A DNA stretch of 64,000 bases, taken from NCBI RefSeq assembly GCF_963378105.1, contig NZ_OY726398.1, forward strand, positions 1,860,001 through 1,924,000, in the 5' to 3' direction. Made by a program: the position numbers and the translations under genes. The stretch's first letter is position 1. Each line of letters starts with the position of its first letter. Origin of the DNA: Mycolicibacter sp. MU0102. Lineage in GTDB: Bacteria; Actinomycetota; Actinomycetes; Mycobacteriales; Mycobacteriaceae. Below the pieces are notes generated by a model, which saw nothing but the letters and a program-made list of their open reading frames with translations, did no database searches and was not told the DNA's origin. This document shows positions 18,036 to 27,293 of the stretch, piece after piece.

Positions 18036-19090
18036 GATGATCGTTCGCTGACGCCGGCCTCGGCGAACGTCGACATGGAAGCCAACGCCGCGACTGCGGC
18101 GCGCAGCACCGGCAGTGCAACCGCGGCGCCGGTGCCTTCGCCCAACCGCATCCGCAGGTCGAGGATCGGCTCCAGGCCCAGCGCCGCGCACGCCAGCGCA
18201 TGCGCCGGCTCCGGCGAGCGATGACCGGCCTGCCACCAGGCCCGGGATCCAGGCGCCAACCGGTCGGCCACCAGGGCAGCAGCCGTCGAGGCCAGGCCGT
18301 CGAGCAACACCGGGGTGCGCCGTATAGCGGCCTGGGCGCAGAACCCCGCCAACGCCGCCAGATCGGCGCCACCGCAGCAGCGCAGCAGCGCAAGCGGATC
18401 GGCGTGCTGCGCCCGGGACCGAAACAGGGCGTCGCGCACCGCCGCGGTCTTGCGTGCCCAGCCGGCGTCATCGATGCCGGTTCCGTGGCCGACCACGTCG
18501 GAAGGCTCGGCGCCGGTCAGCCCGGCAGTCAATGTGGCTGCGACAGTGGTGTTTCCAATCCCCATATCGCCGGGAATCAGCAGATCCGCGCCGCCGTCGA
18601 CTTCCTCGTCGGCGATGCGCCGGCCGGCCTCGACCGCGGCCAGGGTCTCCTCGGGGGTTAGGGCGTCCTCGCGGGTGATGTCACCGCTGCCGCGGCGCAC
18701 CTTGTAGGCGCCGGGCTCTCTCGACATCACGGGGGAGTCGGTCACACCGTCATTGACGGCGATGTCCACCACCCGTACCCCGGCCCCGCCGATCGCGGCC
18801 AGCGCGTTGATGGCCGCCCCGCCGCGGTCGATGTTGGCGACCATCTGCGCCGTCACCTCCGCGGGGTAGGCAGACACCCGTCCCCGGGTTACCCCGTGAT
18901 CGCCGGCGAACACCACAACGCGGACACGCTCGAACTGTCGTGGGGGACACTGCCCTTGACAGGCCGCCGCCCACACCGAGAGGTCCTCCAGTCGGCCCAG
19001 TGAACCCGCGGGTTTGGTCAGCGAGTCCTGCCGGGCCCGGGCGGCGGCTGCCACCGCGGCATCGGGTGGGCTGACCGGTGGGAAATCCAC
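18032..19090 (-). CDS. cobT: Nicotinate-nucleotide--dimethylbenzimidazole phosphoribosyltransferase
   Basis: Makes alpha-ribazole phosphate from dimethylbenzimidazole and nicotinate mononucleotide, the lower-ligand arm of cobalamin synthesis. Key blocks are VVVFAGDHGV, GDMGIGNTT, GHGTGIDDAG, WWQAGHRSPEP and the catalytic glutamate in MRLGEGTGAA. I chose the GTG at 19090 (reads MDFPPVSPPDAAV), giving 352 residues, close to the M. tuberculosis length; upstream in-frame sequence looks non-coding. Coupled to cobS by a 4-bp overlap. A DUF3043 gene lies 31 bp upstream on the same strand. Confidence 0.93.
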   Translation of the reverse strand: MDFPPVSPPDAAVAAAARARQDSLTKPAGSLGRLEDLSVWAAACQGQCPPRQFERVRVVVFAGDHGVTRGRVSAYPAEVTAQMVANIDRGGAAINALAAIGGAGVRVVDIAVNDGVTDSPVMSREPGAYKVRRGSGDITREDALTPEETLAAVEAGRRIADEEVDGGADLLIPGDMGIGNTTVAATLTAGLTGAEPSDVVGHGTGIDDAGWARKTAAVRDALFRSRAQHADPLALLRCCGGADLAALAGFCAQAAIRRTPVLLDGLASTAAALVADRLAPGSRAWWQAGHRSPEPAHALACAALGLEPILDLRMRLGEGTGAAVALPVLRAAVAALASMSTFAEAGVSERSS

Positions 19091-19121
19091 GGATTCCAAG
19101 GTTGTCGGCCCCGATTCGGGC

Positions 19122-19799
19122 TCAGCCGAGGCGTTCGCCGCGTCGCACCTGCGGACGCGGTGCGCGCATGCGGCGCAGCGTGGATGCGCGGCTGGCGGCG
19201 TAGAGCCCCAGCTTCCAACGGCTTTCGACATTGTCGGGGAACTTGGCGTCGGCCATCCGGCCGGCCTTGCGGGCCACCAACACCCCGTCGACGGCCATCA
19301 AGACCATCAGCAGCATCATCGCCGGCGAAATGTAGTACTGGACTTGCGGGACCGCCATCATGATGAACATCAGCCCCAGCGCGACCGGCATGAACAGGCC
19401 CAGCAGGTTGTACCGGGCGTCGACGATGTCGCGAACGTACCGGCGCACCGGGCCGCGGTCGCGTTCCAGCAGCGCCGCCTCGTCGCCGGCCAGCATCCGT
19501 TCGCGGCGGTCGGCCATCCGCTCACGGCGCTCGGCCTTCGCGATCCGGCGTTCTTCCTTGCTCAGCTTCGGGCCGGCCAGCGACTTGCGCCGGGCCCGGG
19601 CCTCCGAGGAGGTCATCGGGGCCGGTGCCACCGGGCCGCGACGCTTGGCCGCGGCGCTGCGCTTGGGGGTCGGCCGGCCTTTGGGCGCGGTCACGCCGCC
19701 ACGAGCGGCGCCCGCAGACTGGCCGCCGTCGAGAGAGACGGCGGAGACCACGGACTCAGCGGACTGAGTCTCGTCTTTTCTGCGCCCCGGCAACTTCAC
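19122..19799 (-). CDS. DUF3043 membrane protein (Rv2206-like)
   Basis: A 225-residue protein. A long basic, Ala-rich N-terminal region (to about residue 130) contains RRIAKAERRERMADRRERM, likely helical. Two transmembrane helices follow (LLGLFMPVALGLMFIMMAV and ISPAMMLLMVLMAVDGVLVA), then a conserved short basic tail. The start is a GTG at 19799. It is 31 bp upstream of cobT, the same order as in M. tuberculosis. Function is unknown and nothing in it is specific to cobalamin metabolism. Confidence 0.85.
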   Translation of the reverse strand: MKLPGRRKDETQSAESVVSAVSLDGGQSAGAARGGVTAPKGRPTPKRSAAAKRRGPVAPAPMTSSEARARRKSLAGPKLSKEERRIAKAERRERMADRRERMLAGDEAALLERDRGPVRRYVRDIVDARYNLLGLFMPVALGLMFIMMAVPQVQYYISPAMMLLMVLMAVDGVLVARKAGRMADAKFPDNVESRWKLGLYAASRASTLRRMRAPRPQVRRGERLG

Positions 19800-19868
19800 G
19801 CCCGCCAGATTACTTGCCCGGTCCGCCCGGCCTGCGTCGCCGTCCGCGCGGCTCTATACGCTGCAGTG

Positions 19869-20999
19869 ATGGCTGATCACCCGGGTTCCGGCGGCTCGGC
19901 CGGTCCTCGGGCGCGCACGCTTCGGGTGCTGATCGCGCCGGACTGTTTCGGCGAGACTCTGACCGCAGTGCAGGCCGCCGCCGCCATCTCGACGGGCTGG
20001 CACCGCAGCCGACCCCACGACCGGCTGGCGATCGCACCGCAGTCCGACGGCGGCCCGGGCTTCGTCGCGGTGCTGGCCAGCGCGCTGGGCACGGTGCAGC
20101 AGGTTCGGGTCAGCGGGCCGCTGGATGACCCGGTCGACGCCGAATGGGTCTGGGACGCCGCCGCCAAAACGGCCTATCTGGAATGCGCCCAGGCTTGCGG
20201 GTTGGGAGTGCTCGGCGAGCCGCCGTCGCCGCGGACGGCGCTACTTGCCCACAGCGCCGGCGTGGGACAGCTCGTCACCGCCGCGCTGGCGGCGGGGGCG
20301 CAGCGAATCGTCATCGGACTCGGCGGCAGTGCGTGTACCGACGGTGGTCGCGGCATGGTCGATGAACTGGGCGGCCTGGCCGCTGGACGTCGGCGGCTCA
20401 CGGGCGTCGAATTGGTCGCCGCCTGCGATGTGGAATATCCGCTGCTGGGCCCCTGGGGCTCGGCCCGTGTGTTCGGGCCGCAGAAGGGCGCCGACGCCGC
20501 CACGGTCGCGGTACTCGAAAGCCGGCTGGCAGCCTGGGTGACCGAACTGGACGCCGCCGCCGGGTGGGAGGCCAGCGCTGCGTCGGGAGCCGGGGCAGCG
20601 GGCGGAATCGGCGCGGCCGTGCTGGCGCTGGGCGGCACCATCGAATCCGGGTCCGAGATCGTGGCCCGCCACACCGGTCTGGAGGCCGCGCTCGCCGACA
20701 CCGACGTCCTGGTCACCGGCGAGGGCCACTTCGATCAGCAGTCGCTGCACGGCAAAGTGGTCGGTTCGCTGGCGGCCGCGGCCCGGGCGCGGGAGATACC
20801 GCTGCTGGTCCTGGCCGGACAGATCAGCCTCGACGAACCCGCACTACGGGCGGCCGGGGTGCTGGCCGCCCGGGCAATCGCCGACTATGCCGGATCCGTG
20901 CGGCTGGCCCTGATCGACGCCGCCAACCAGCTGATCGGGCTGACCAGCGCCACAGCGGCACAGATCGGTGGCCGTCCGGCCGGTTCGCCGCCTCGGTAG
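19869..20999 (+). CDS. Glycerate kinase, GlxK/GarK family (Rv2205-like)
   Basis: A cytoplasmic kinase phosphorylating glycerate. The 376-residue product begins at the ATG at 19869 and shows the family blocks VLIAPDCFGETLTAVQAA, IAPQSDGGPGF, GLGGSACTDGGRGM and VTGEGHFDQQSLHGKV. A very Ala-rich stretch (ASAASGAGAAGGIGAAV) is the conserved Gly-rich loop. The much longer in-frame ORF extending upstream overlaps the opposite-strand DUF3043 and cobT genes and is rejected. Physiological role (serine or glyoxylate metabolism) is inferred from the family. Confidence 0.9.
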   Translation: MADHPGSGGSAGPRARTLRVLIAPDCFGETLTAVQAAAAISTGWHRSRPHDRLAIAPQSDGGPGFVAVLASALGTVQQVRVSGPLDDPVDAEWVWDAAAKTAYLECAQACGLGVLGEPPSPRTALLAHSAGVGQLVTAALAAGAQRIVIGLGGSACTDGGRGMVDELGGLAAGRRRLTGVELVAACDVEYPLLGPWGSARVFGPQKGADAATVAVLESRLAAWVTELDAAAGWEASAASGAGAAGGIGAAVLALGGTIESGSEIVARHTGLEAALADTDVLVTGEGHFDQQSLHGKVVGSLAAAARAREIPLLVLAGQISLDEPALRAAGVLAARAIADYAGSVRLALIDAANQLIGLTSATAAQIGGRPAGSPPR

Positions 21000-21096
21000 G
21001 GAACACGTTGGCGCAGGGTATCGTTGTTGTGGTGGGTTCGAACGCCTCCAGGGGAGCCGGACCCGCCCCCATGATCAACCGCAATAGGGAGACGCA

Positions 21097-21453
21097 ATGA
21101 CTGTCCAGGATCAGTCGACCACCGAGTCTCACGGCGTGGTCTTGACCGATGAGGCCGCGGCCAAGGTGAAGGCGCTGCTGGAACAGGAGGGTCGTGACGA
21201 CCTGACCCTGCGGATCTCGGTCCAGCCGGGCGGCTGCGCCGGCCTGCGCTACAACCTGTTCTTCGACGACCGCAGCCTTGACGGTGACGTGGTCGCGGAG
21301 TTCAACGGCGTCACGCTGACCGTCGACCGGATGAGCGCGCCGTACCTGCAGGGCGCCGAGATCGGCTACGCCGACCAGATCGACAAGCAGGGCTTCACCA
21401 TCGAGAACCCGAACGCCGGCGGCTCGTGCTCGTGCGGCGACTCGTTCAACTGA
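21097..21453 (+). CDS. erpA: A-type iron-sulfur cluster carrier (Rv2204-like)
   Basis: A 118-residue HesB/IscA-family protein that passes Fe-S clusters to target proteins. The three ligand cysteines are present: one in GGCAGLRY and two in the C-terminal GSCSCGDSF. Start ATG at 21097 with GGGAGA spaced 5 bases before it. It sits upstream of adoK with no M. tuberculosis Rv2203 homologue between them. Fe-S enzymes encoded nearby (LipA, QcrA) are plausible but unproven recipients. Confidence 0.94.
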   Translation: MTVQDQSTTESHGVVLTDEAAAKVKALLEQEGRDDLTLRISVQPGGCAGLRYNLFFDDRSLDGDVVAEFNGVTLTVDRMSAPYLQGAEIGYADQIDKQGFTIENPNAGGSCSCGDSFN

Positions 21454-21577
21454 GCACCTGATTTCATCTCCTGCGCCGAGGGTTTTGTGCTGCCCGGCGG
21501 CGAACAGGTGGCACTGGGCCGCTACCGTGGGTACCCACATCCAGGCCCAGTGGTGACGATATGAGGGGGATTGTTCA

Positions 21578-22552
21578 GTGACGATTGCGGTGACCGGTTC
21601 GATTGCGACCGACCATCTGATGCGCTTTCCGGGTCGGTTCTCCGAACAGCTGCTGGCCGATCACCTGCAGAAGGTTTCGCTGAGCTTCCTGGTCGATGAC
21701 TTGGTGGTGCACCGGGGTGGCGTGGCGGGCAACATCGCCTTCGCCATCGGTGTGCTCGGTGGTGACGCCGCCCTGGTCGGCGCCGCCGGTGCTGACTTCG
21801 CCGACTACCGGCAGTGGCTGGTGGCGCACGGCGTCGACTGCGACCATGTGCTGACCTCGACCACGGCGCACACCGCCCGGTTTGTCTGCACCACCGACCA
21901 AGACATGGCCCAGATCGCGTCGTTCTACCCGGGCGCGATGTCGGAGGCCCGCAACATCTCGCTGGCCAAGCTGGTCGAGACGGCCGGAAAGCCGGAACTG
22001 GTGATCGTCGGGGCCAACGACCCCGAGGCGATGTTCTTGCACACCGAGGAGTGCCGCAAGCTGGGGCTGGCGTTCGCCGCCGACCCGTCGCAGCAGCTGG
22101 CCCGCCTGACCGGGGATGAGATCCGCAAGCTCATCGACGGTGCCACCTACCTGTTCACCAACGACTACGAGTGGGACCTGCTGCTGTCCAAGACCGGCTG
22201 GACCGAGGCCGACGTCATGAAGCAGGTGGGGCTGCGGGTGACCACCCTGGGCGGCGACGGCGTCGACATCGTCTCCCCGGACGGTTCCCGCGTGCACGTC
22301 GGCGTGGTTCCGGAGAAGTCCCAGACCGACCCGACCGGGGTCGGCGACGCGTTCCGCGCCGGCTTCCTCACCGGACGTAGCGCCGGGTTGAGCCTGGAGC
22401 GGTCCGCGCAACTCGGCTCGCTGGTGGCGGTGCTGGTGCTGGAGTCCACCGGAACCCAGGAATGGGTGTGGGACCGTGCCGCCGCGGTGAGCCGCCTGGC
22501 GGATGCCTACGGCGACGCCGCCGCCGCCGAGATCGACGCGGCGCTCAAGTAG
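21578..22552 (+). CDS. adoK: Adenosine kinase (PfkB family)
   Basis: A ribokinase-family enzyme; the M. tuberculosis orthologue (Rv2202c) was identified as adenosine kinase. The 324-residue product has VHRGGVAGNIAFAIGVLGG in the substrate region, a YLFTNDYE block, and the catalytic PfkB signature DPTGVGDAFRAGF with its Asp near the C-terminus. The start is a GTG at 21578, preceded by GAGGGGGA at proper spacing. A strong hairpin terminator follows at 22563. Confidence 0.94.
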   Translation: MTIAVTGSIATDHLMRFPGRFSEQLLADHLQKVSLSFLVDDLVVHRGGVAGNIAFAIGVLGGDAALVGAAGADFADYRQWLVAHGVDCDHVLTSTTAHTARFVCTTDQDMAQIASFYPGAMSEARNISLAKLVETAGKPELVIVGANDPEAMFLHTEECRKLGLAFAADPSQQLARLTGDEIRKLIDGATYLFTNDYEWDLLLSKTGWTEADVMKQVGLRVTTLGGDGVDIVSPDGSRVHVGVVPEKSQTDPTGVGDAFRAGFLTGRSAGLSLERSAQLGSLVAVLVLESTGTQEWVWDRAAAVSRLADAYGDAAAAEIDAALK

Positions 22553-22562
22553 CCAGACCACA

Positions 22563-22602
22563 GCGAAGGCCCCCGAATTCCATCGAATTCGGGGGCCTTC
22601 GC
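22563..22602. terminator. Bidirectional hairpin terminator between adoK and asnB
   Basis: A perfect 18-bp inverted repeat (from GCGAAGGCCCCCGAATTC on the left arm) with a CATC loop. It lies between the convergent stop codons of adoK (22552) and asnB (22613). There is no T-run, but the stem is very strong, as is typical of mycobacterial intrinsic terminators. It can act in both directions. Confidence 0.9.
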
Positions 22603-22612
22603 CGTTCGCGGC

Positions 22613-24559
22613 TCACAGCCGCACGGGGTAGTCCGGCTCCCTGATGGTCGGCACCACGGTGTGCTCGACGAAGATCGCGTGCCACAGCATGAAGATCAGC
22701 ACCGTCCACAGCCGACGGCTGTGATCGGCGGTGCCGACGCGGTGCTCGTCGAGCATCGTGCGCACCGCTGCGACATCGATCAGGTGATCGGCTCCGGTGG
22801 CGTCCACCATCGCGTACGCCCACTCCAACAGCTCACCGGCGCGCAGCCAATGCCGCAGCGGCACCGGGAAGCCGAGCTTGGGGCGGTGCAGCACATGCGC
22901 GGGAATGATCGGCTCCAGCGCACGGCGCAGTGCGTACTTGGTGGTGGTGCGGGTGATCTTGGCCGACACCGGCAGGCGCGACGCCACCGCGAACACCTCG
23001 GGGTCCAAGAACGGCACCCGCAGCTCCAGTGAGTTGGCCATGGTCATCTTGTCGGCCTTGACCAGGATGTCGCCGCGCAGCCAGGTGAACAGGTCGATGT
23101 GCTGCATCCGGGCCACCGGGTCCCAGCCCGCCGATTCGGCATACAGCGGGGCGGTGACGTCGGTGTGGGTCCAGTCGGGGGAGAACCCGGGCAGCACCGC
23201 ACGCAGTTGCTCGTCGGAGAAGCTGCGTGCGTTGCCGTAGTAGCGCTCTTGCAGGGTGAGCGACCCGCGGTGCAGCAGGCTCTTGCCGCGCATGCCCTCG
23301 GGCAACGGCCGCGACGCCTTCCCCAGCGATCGGCGCACCGGTGCCGGCAGGTAGTCGAACGGGCGAAGCGACAGCGGCTCGCGGTAGATCGTGTAGCCGC
23401 CGAACAACTCGTCGGCGCCTTCGCCTGAGAGCACCACCTTGACGTGCTTGCGGGCTTCGGCGGCGATGAAGTACAGCGGCACCAGGGCCGGGTCGGCGAC
23501 CGGGTCGTCGAGGTACCAGACGATCTCGGGCAGGGCGGCGACGAACTCGGCCGGGCTGACCACTTTGACCACGTGCCGGGCCCCGATCGCCTCGGCGGAC
23601 GCGGCGGCGACGTCGACCTCGGAGAAGCCCTCCCGCTCGAACCCGGTGGTGAAGGTGATCAGGTTGGGGTTGTGGCGCATCGCCAGTGCGGCGATCGCGG
23701 TGGAGTCGATCCCGCCGGACAGGAACGCGCCGACGGTGACGTCGGCCCGCATGTGCTTGGCGACCGAGTCTTCGAGCACCGCGGTGATCTCGTCGTAGCG
23801 TGCCTGCTCGGTGTCGCGGGTGATCGGGGTGGCGTCGAACCGCGGCCGGAAATAGCGGGTGGTCTCCGGCTCACCGCCGGGACGAATCCGGGCGTAAGAG
23901 CCCGATTCCAGGCGGCGTATACCGCGGTGCAGCGTCTCCGGTTCCGGCACGTACTGCAGCACCGTGTAGTGCTGGACGGCGCGGGCGTCGATGGTGGTGT
24001 CGAATCCCACCACGTCGGCCAGGTCCAGCAGGCATTTCTTCTCGCTGCCCACCACCGTGCCGCCCGGGCCGGACGCCATGAACAGCGGCTTGATCCCGAA
24101 CGGGTCGCGGGCGCAGAACAGCTCGCCGGCCACGGTGTCCCACACCGCGAAGGCGAACATGCCGCGCAGCCGCGACAGCACCTCGACACCCCAGTAGTGG
24201 TAGCCCGCGACGATCGCCTCGCCGTCGCCGTCGGTGGCGAACACCGCGCCGTGCTCGGCGGCCAGCTCTTCGCGCAGTTCCAGGTAGTTGTAGATCTCGC
24301 CGTTGAACACCAGCTCGTAGCGCTCGGGAGCCTCTGGGGGACCCCACCGCATGGGCTGGTGCGAATGGGCGATGTCGATGAACGAGAGCCGGTTGAACCC
24401 GAACACCACCCGGTCGCCCGCCCAGATGCCGCCTGGCTCGTCCGGACCACGGTGGCGCATCAGGTGGGTTGCGCGCGACACCGCGCCGGCGACTTCGGCC
24501 ACATCAGGGCCGGGTGTCGTGCCGGCCGGGGCACACACGAAGGCCAGCAGTCCACACAT
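22613..24559 (-). CDS. asnB: Asparagine synthetase (glutamine-hydrolysing)
   Basis: Makes asparagine from aspartate, ATP and glutamine. The 648-residue product starts MCGLLAFV at the ATG at 24559, so the class II glutaminase nucleophile Cys2 is exposed after Met removal. Glutaminase blocks RHRGPDEPG and VFNGEIYNY precede the synthetase PP-loop FLSGGIDSTAIAAL, then LSGEGADELFGGY and VPFLDPEVF. In-frame extension upstream to 24802 is rejected because the Cys2 position fixes the start. In M. tuberculosis the orthologue also affects amidation of cell-wall precursors according to some reports. Confidence 0.95.
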   Translation of the reverse strand: MCGLLAFVCAPAGTTPGPDVAEVAGAVSRATHLMRHRGPDEPGGIWAGDRVVFGFNRLSFIDIAHSHQPMRWGPPEAPERYELVFNGEIYNYLELREELAAEHGAVFATDGDGEAIVAGYHYWGVEVLSRLRGMFAFAVWDTVAGELFCARDPFGIKPLFMASGPGGTVVGSEKKCLLDLADVVGFDTTIDARAVQHYTVLQYVPEPETLHRGIRRLESGSYARIRPGGEPETTRYFRPRFDATPITRDTEQARYDEITAVLEDSVAKHMRADVTVGAFLSGGIDSTAIAALAMRHNPNLITFTTGFEREGFSEVDVAAASAEAIGARHVVKVVSPAEFVAALPEIVWYLDDPVADPALVPLYFIAAEARKHVKVVLSGEGADELFGGYTIYREPLSLRPFDYLPAPVRRSLGKASRPLPEGMRGKSLLHRGSLTLQERYYGNARSFSDEQLRAVLPGFSPDWTHTDVTAPLYAESAGWDPVARMQHIDLFTWLRGDILVKADKMTMANSLELRVPFLDPEVFAVASRLPVSAKITRTTTKYALRRALEPIIPAHVLHRPKLGFPVPLRHWLRAGELLEWAYAMVDATGADHLIDVAAVRTMLDEHRVGTADHSRRLWTVLIFMLWHAIFVEHTVVPTIREPDYPVRL

Positions 24560-24774
24560 CGGGTCCCAGTATGCCGCACCGGTATCGGCGTTGAACTGCG
24601 AAGGCCCATGTAGGCCTGCGAAGAAGCTGTGGAGCCAGATGAGGCGGTCAACACACTGGGGTGGCCAACCGGCAGGTACATCAAACCTCGGTGATCCGGG
24701 TGGTCTACGCTGCGTAGTATTCGACTGCTCCGCCGGGTCAGTCGGCCCGTTCTGTGACTCGAGGAGGCACCAAC
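24560..24774. other. Divergent regulatory gap asnB / ctaC
   Basis: This 215-bp region separates divergent asnB and ctaC starts and must contain both promoters. The ctaC side has a strong GAGGAGG ribosome-binding site at 24761-24767, and a TAGTAT at 24715-24720 could be its -10 box. I see no dyad strong enough to call an operator. Confidence 0.4.
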
Positions 24775-25833
24775 GTGACACGTCGCGGGCAGGGCGTTGC
24801 ACATCGCCGTCTGCTTCGACCGCTGACCGCGGTCAGCGTGCTCGGACTGCTGGCGGTAACGCTCAGCGGTTGCAGCGTCGACTGGACCGATGTGGTCGGT
24901 TTCGGCTGGCCCAAGGGCATCACGCCGGAGGCTGAGGCCAACTACCAGCTGTGGATCGGCATGGTCATCGCTTCGGTGGTGATCGGTGGCCTCGTCTGGG
25001 GAATGATCTTCTGGTCGATGATCTTCCACCGCAAGAAGGCGACCGACACCGAGCTGCCGCGCCAGTTCGGCTACAACATGCCGTTGGAGCTCGGACTCAC
25101 CGTCGTGCCGTTCCTGGCCGTCGCGGTGATCTTCTACTTCACCGTCGTGGTGCAGGAGAAGATGCTGCACCACGAGCCCAACCCCGAGGTGGTCGTCGAC
25201 GTCACCGCCTTCCAGTGGAACTGGAAGTTCGGTTACCAGAAGGTCGACTTCCACGACCACACCCTGACCTACGACGGCGTGGACCAGGTCCGCAAGGACG
25301 CGATGACGTCCAAGCCCGAGGGCGTGGACGCGCACGGCGAGGAACTGGTCGGGCCGGTGCAGGGCCTCAATACCGAGGACCGCACCTACCTGAACTTCGA
25401 CAAGATCGAGACGGTCGGCACCACCAGCGAGATCCCGGTGCTGGTGCTGCCCAGCGGCAAGCGCATCGAGTTCGTGCTCAACTCGGCCGACGTCATCCAC
25501 GCTTTCTGGGTGCCCGAGTTCCTGTTCAAGCGTGACGTCATCGCCTGGCCCGAGCGCAACAACCAGGTGAACACCTTCCAGGTCGCCGAGATCACCAAGG
25601 AAGGCGCGTTCGTCGGCCACTGCGCCGAGATGTGCGGCACCTACCACGCGATGATGAACTTCGAAGTCCGGGTGGTTTCGCCCAATGACTTCAAGGCCTA
25701 TCTGGATCAGCGCATTGCCGGAAAGACCAACGCCGAGGCGCTGGAGGCGATCAAGCAGGAACCGTTGGCGACCACCACGTTCCCGTTCGACAGCCGCCGT
25801 GGCCTGCTAGCCCCGCAAGCCAGCAACAAGTAG
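24775..25833 (+). CDS. ctaC: Cytochrome c oxidase subunit II (aa3-type)
   Basis: The CuA-bearing subunit of terminal oxidase. The 352-residue precursor is a lipoprotein: lipobox LSGC places the lipidated Cys at about residue 33. Two transmembrane helices (IGMVIASVVIGGLVWGMIF and LTVVPFLAVAVIFYFTVVV) are followed by a periplasmic cupredoxin domain. CuA ligands are visible in IHAFWVPEF and CAEMCGTYHAMM. I chose the GTG at 24775 because GAGGAGG precedes it; an earlier GTG at 24754 lies upstream of that ribosome-binding site. An actinobacterial insertion enlarges the domain as in M. tuberculosis. Confidence 0.95.
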   Translation: MTRRGQGVAHRRLLRPLTAVSVLGLLAVTLSGCSVDWTDVVGFGWPKGITPEAEANYQLWIGMVIASVVIGGLVWGMIFWSMIFHRKKATDTELPRQFGYNMPLELGLTVVPFLAVAVIFYFTVVVQEKMLHHEPNPEVVVDVTAFQWNWKFGYQKVDFHDHTLTYDGVDQVRKDAMTSKPEGVDAHGEELVGPVQGLNTEDRTYLNFDKIETVGTTSEIPVLVLPSGKRIEFVLNSADVIHAFWVPEFLFKRDVIAWPERNNQVNTFQVAEITKEGAFVGHCAEMCGTYHAMMNFEVRVVSPNDFKAYLDQRIAGKTNAEALEAIKQEPLATTTFPFDSRRGLLAPQASNK

Positions 25834-25843
25834 GGACAACCGC

Positions 25844-26263
25844 ATGCGCATCGAATCCAGGCTGTTCGAGTTCGTCGCCACCTTCTTCCTGGTGGTCGGG
25901 GTGATCTACGCGGTGCTGACCGGGAAGTTCGCCACCGGCGGTGTGGAATGGGCCGGCACCACCGCGCTGTTCCTGACCGGAATGATGGCCATGATCGTGG
26001 CCACGTTCTTCCGGTTCGTGGCACGGCGGCTGGACACCCGGCCCGAGGACTACGAGGCGGCCGAGGTCAGTGACGGCGCCGGCGAGTTGGGCTTCTTCAG
26101 CCCGCACAGCTGGTGGCCGATTCTGATCGCGCTGTCCGGGTCGGTGGCGGCCGTCGGGATCGCCCTGTGGCTGCCGTGGCTGATCGCTGCCGGTGTGGTG
26201 TTCGTGTTGTCGAGCGTGGCCGGACTGGTCTTCGAGTACTACATCGGCGCCGAGAAACACTGA
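25844..26263 (+). CDS. ctaF: Cytochrome c oxidase subunit IV (actinobacterial type)
   Basis: A 139-residue membrane subunit of the aa3 oxidase found in actinobacteria. It has four hydrophobic helices, including FVATFFLVVGVIYAVLTG, ALFLTGMMAMIVATFFRFVA and ALSGSVAAVGIALWLPWLI. HSWWPILIA is a family signature. It starts 10 bp after ctaC, so the two subunits are co-expressed. Length matches the M. tuberculosis Rv2199c protein. Confidence 0.93.
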   Translation: MRIESRLFEFVATFFLVVGVIYAVLTGKFATGGVEWAGTTALFLTGMMAMIVATFFRFVARRLDTRPEDYEAAEVSDGAGELGFFSPHSWWPILIALSGSVAAVGIALWLPWLIAAGVVFVLSSVAGLVFEYYIGAEKH

Positions 26264-26393
26264 CCGGATCTTCGCCGCGGCCGCCGTGTCGACCCGCTTG
26301 GGTAGGGTTGCCGATGCACAATGACCAACGGTGGTTGATGTCGACCGCAACCGGTCAGGTCGTGGCGCGGCGGTTTGAAGAGGATAGGCGGGA

Positions 26394-27293
26394 ATGAGCG
26401 GGCCGAATCCCCCGGAGGCGGGCTCTGGAGACGAGGGCTCCGGCAACGGTCAGCCGGCCCCAGACATGGCCCCCGACGCAGGTGCGGGCGGGGAGATTCA
26501 GCCGCTGGACGATGTGACGGCCACCCCGGCCGCCGCGCCGGCAGACAACACCGCGTACTCGCAGGCCTACTCGGCGCCCGAATCCGAGCAGTTTCTGAGC
26601 GGCCCCTACGTTCCGGTGGATCCGCGGCTCTACGACTACGACACCTACGACGTGCCCGACGAACCGGAGCCGGGAGCCAAGACGCCCCGGTGGCCGTGGG
26701 TGGTCGGTGTCACCGTGATCATCGCCGCGGTCTCGCTGGTGGTGTCGGTGGCATTGCTGTTCGCCCGCACCGAAACCCACGATCTGGCGACGCCCGCCAC
26801 GACGAGCAGCACGGTCTCGGTGCCGCCGGTACAGGACGAGATCACCCGGACCAGCACCAGCACCACGGTTCCGCCGCCTCCGCCGCCCAGCAGTGAGGAG
26901 CCGCCGCCTCCGCCGCCGCCGAGCAGTGAGGAGCCGCCGCCTCCGCCGCCGCCGAGCGAGGAGCCGGCGCCGGAGCCATCGACCACGACGCAGGAGACCA
27001 CCACGACCACGCCGCCGAAGCCGCTGCAGGTGACTTATTCGGTGACGGGCACCAAGGCGCCGTTCGACCAGATCACGATCACCTACGTGGATGCCTCCGG
27101 GCAACGTCGTACACAGCGCAACGCCTACATCCCGTGGTCGCTGACCCTGACCCCGATCTCCCAGTCGGAGATCGGTTCTGTGGAGGCGACCAGCATGCTG
27201 CGGTTGAGCAAACTCAACTGCTCGATCACCAGCAGTGACGGTAGGGTGTTGTTCTCCAACAGCAATGAAGCACCGGCGACGAGCTGCGGATGA
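26394..27293 (+). CDS. mmpS3: MmpS-family membrane protein, MmpS3-like
   Basis: A 299-residue protein with an acidic, low-complexity cytoplasmic N-terminus (about 100 residues, YDYDTYDVPDEPEPG). One transmembrane helix (VVGVTVIIAAVSLVVSVALLF) leads to a Ser/Thr and proline-rich linker, then a C-terminal MmpS domain (QVTYSVTGTKAPFDQITITYVD). The linker has near-identical SSEEPPPPPPP units encoded by a ~33-bp tandem repeat (about 26871-26963). Unlike MmpS4/5 there is no adjacent mmpL, as in M. tuberculosis. It overlaps the next gene by four bases. Confidence 0.92.
   Translation: MSGPNPPEAGSGDEGSGNGQPAPDMAPDAGAGGEIQPLDDVTATPAAAPADNTAYSQAYSAPESEQFLSGPYVPVDPRLYDYDTYDVPDEPEPGAKTPRWPWVVGVTVIIAAVSLVVSVALLFARTETHDLATPATTSSTVSVPPVQDEITRTSTSTTVPPPPPPSSEEPPPPPPPSSEEPPPPPPPSEEPAPEPSTTTQETTTTTPPKPLQVTYSVTGTKAPFDQITITYVDASGQRRTQRNAYIPWSLTLTPISQSEIGSVEATSMLRLSKLNCSITSSDGRVLFSNSNEAPATSCG
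26871..26963 (+). repeat. Proline-coding tandem repeat in mmpS3
   Basis: Nearly three copies of a ~33-bp unit that encodes EEPPPPPPPSS. The repeats are in frame and CCG/GAG-rich. Copy number in such tracts often differs between strains, so linker length may vary. Confidence 0.6.

Noticed and set aside
19014..19868. Upstream in-frame extension of the glycerate kinase
   Set aside because: It overlaps the opposite-strand DUF3043 gene and cobT, and the kinase fold starts at VLIAPDCFGE after the ATG at 19869.
24560..24802. Upstream extension of asnB by 81 codons
   Set aside because: The glutaminase needs Cys at position 2, which fixes the start at 24559.
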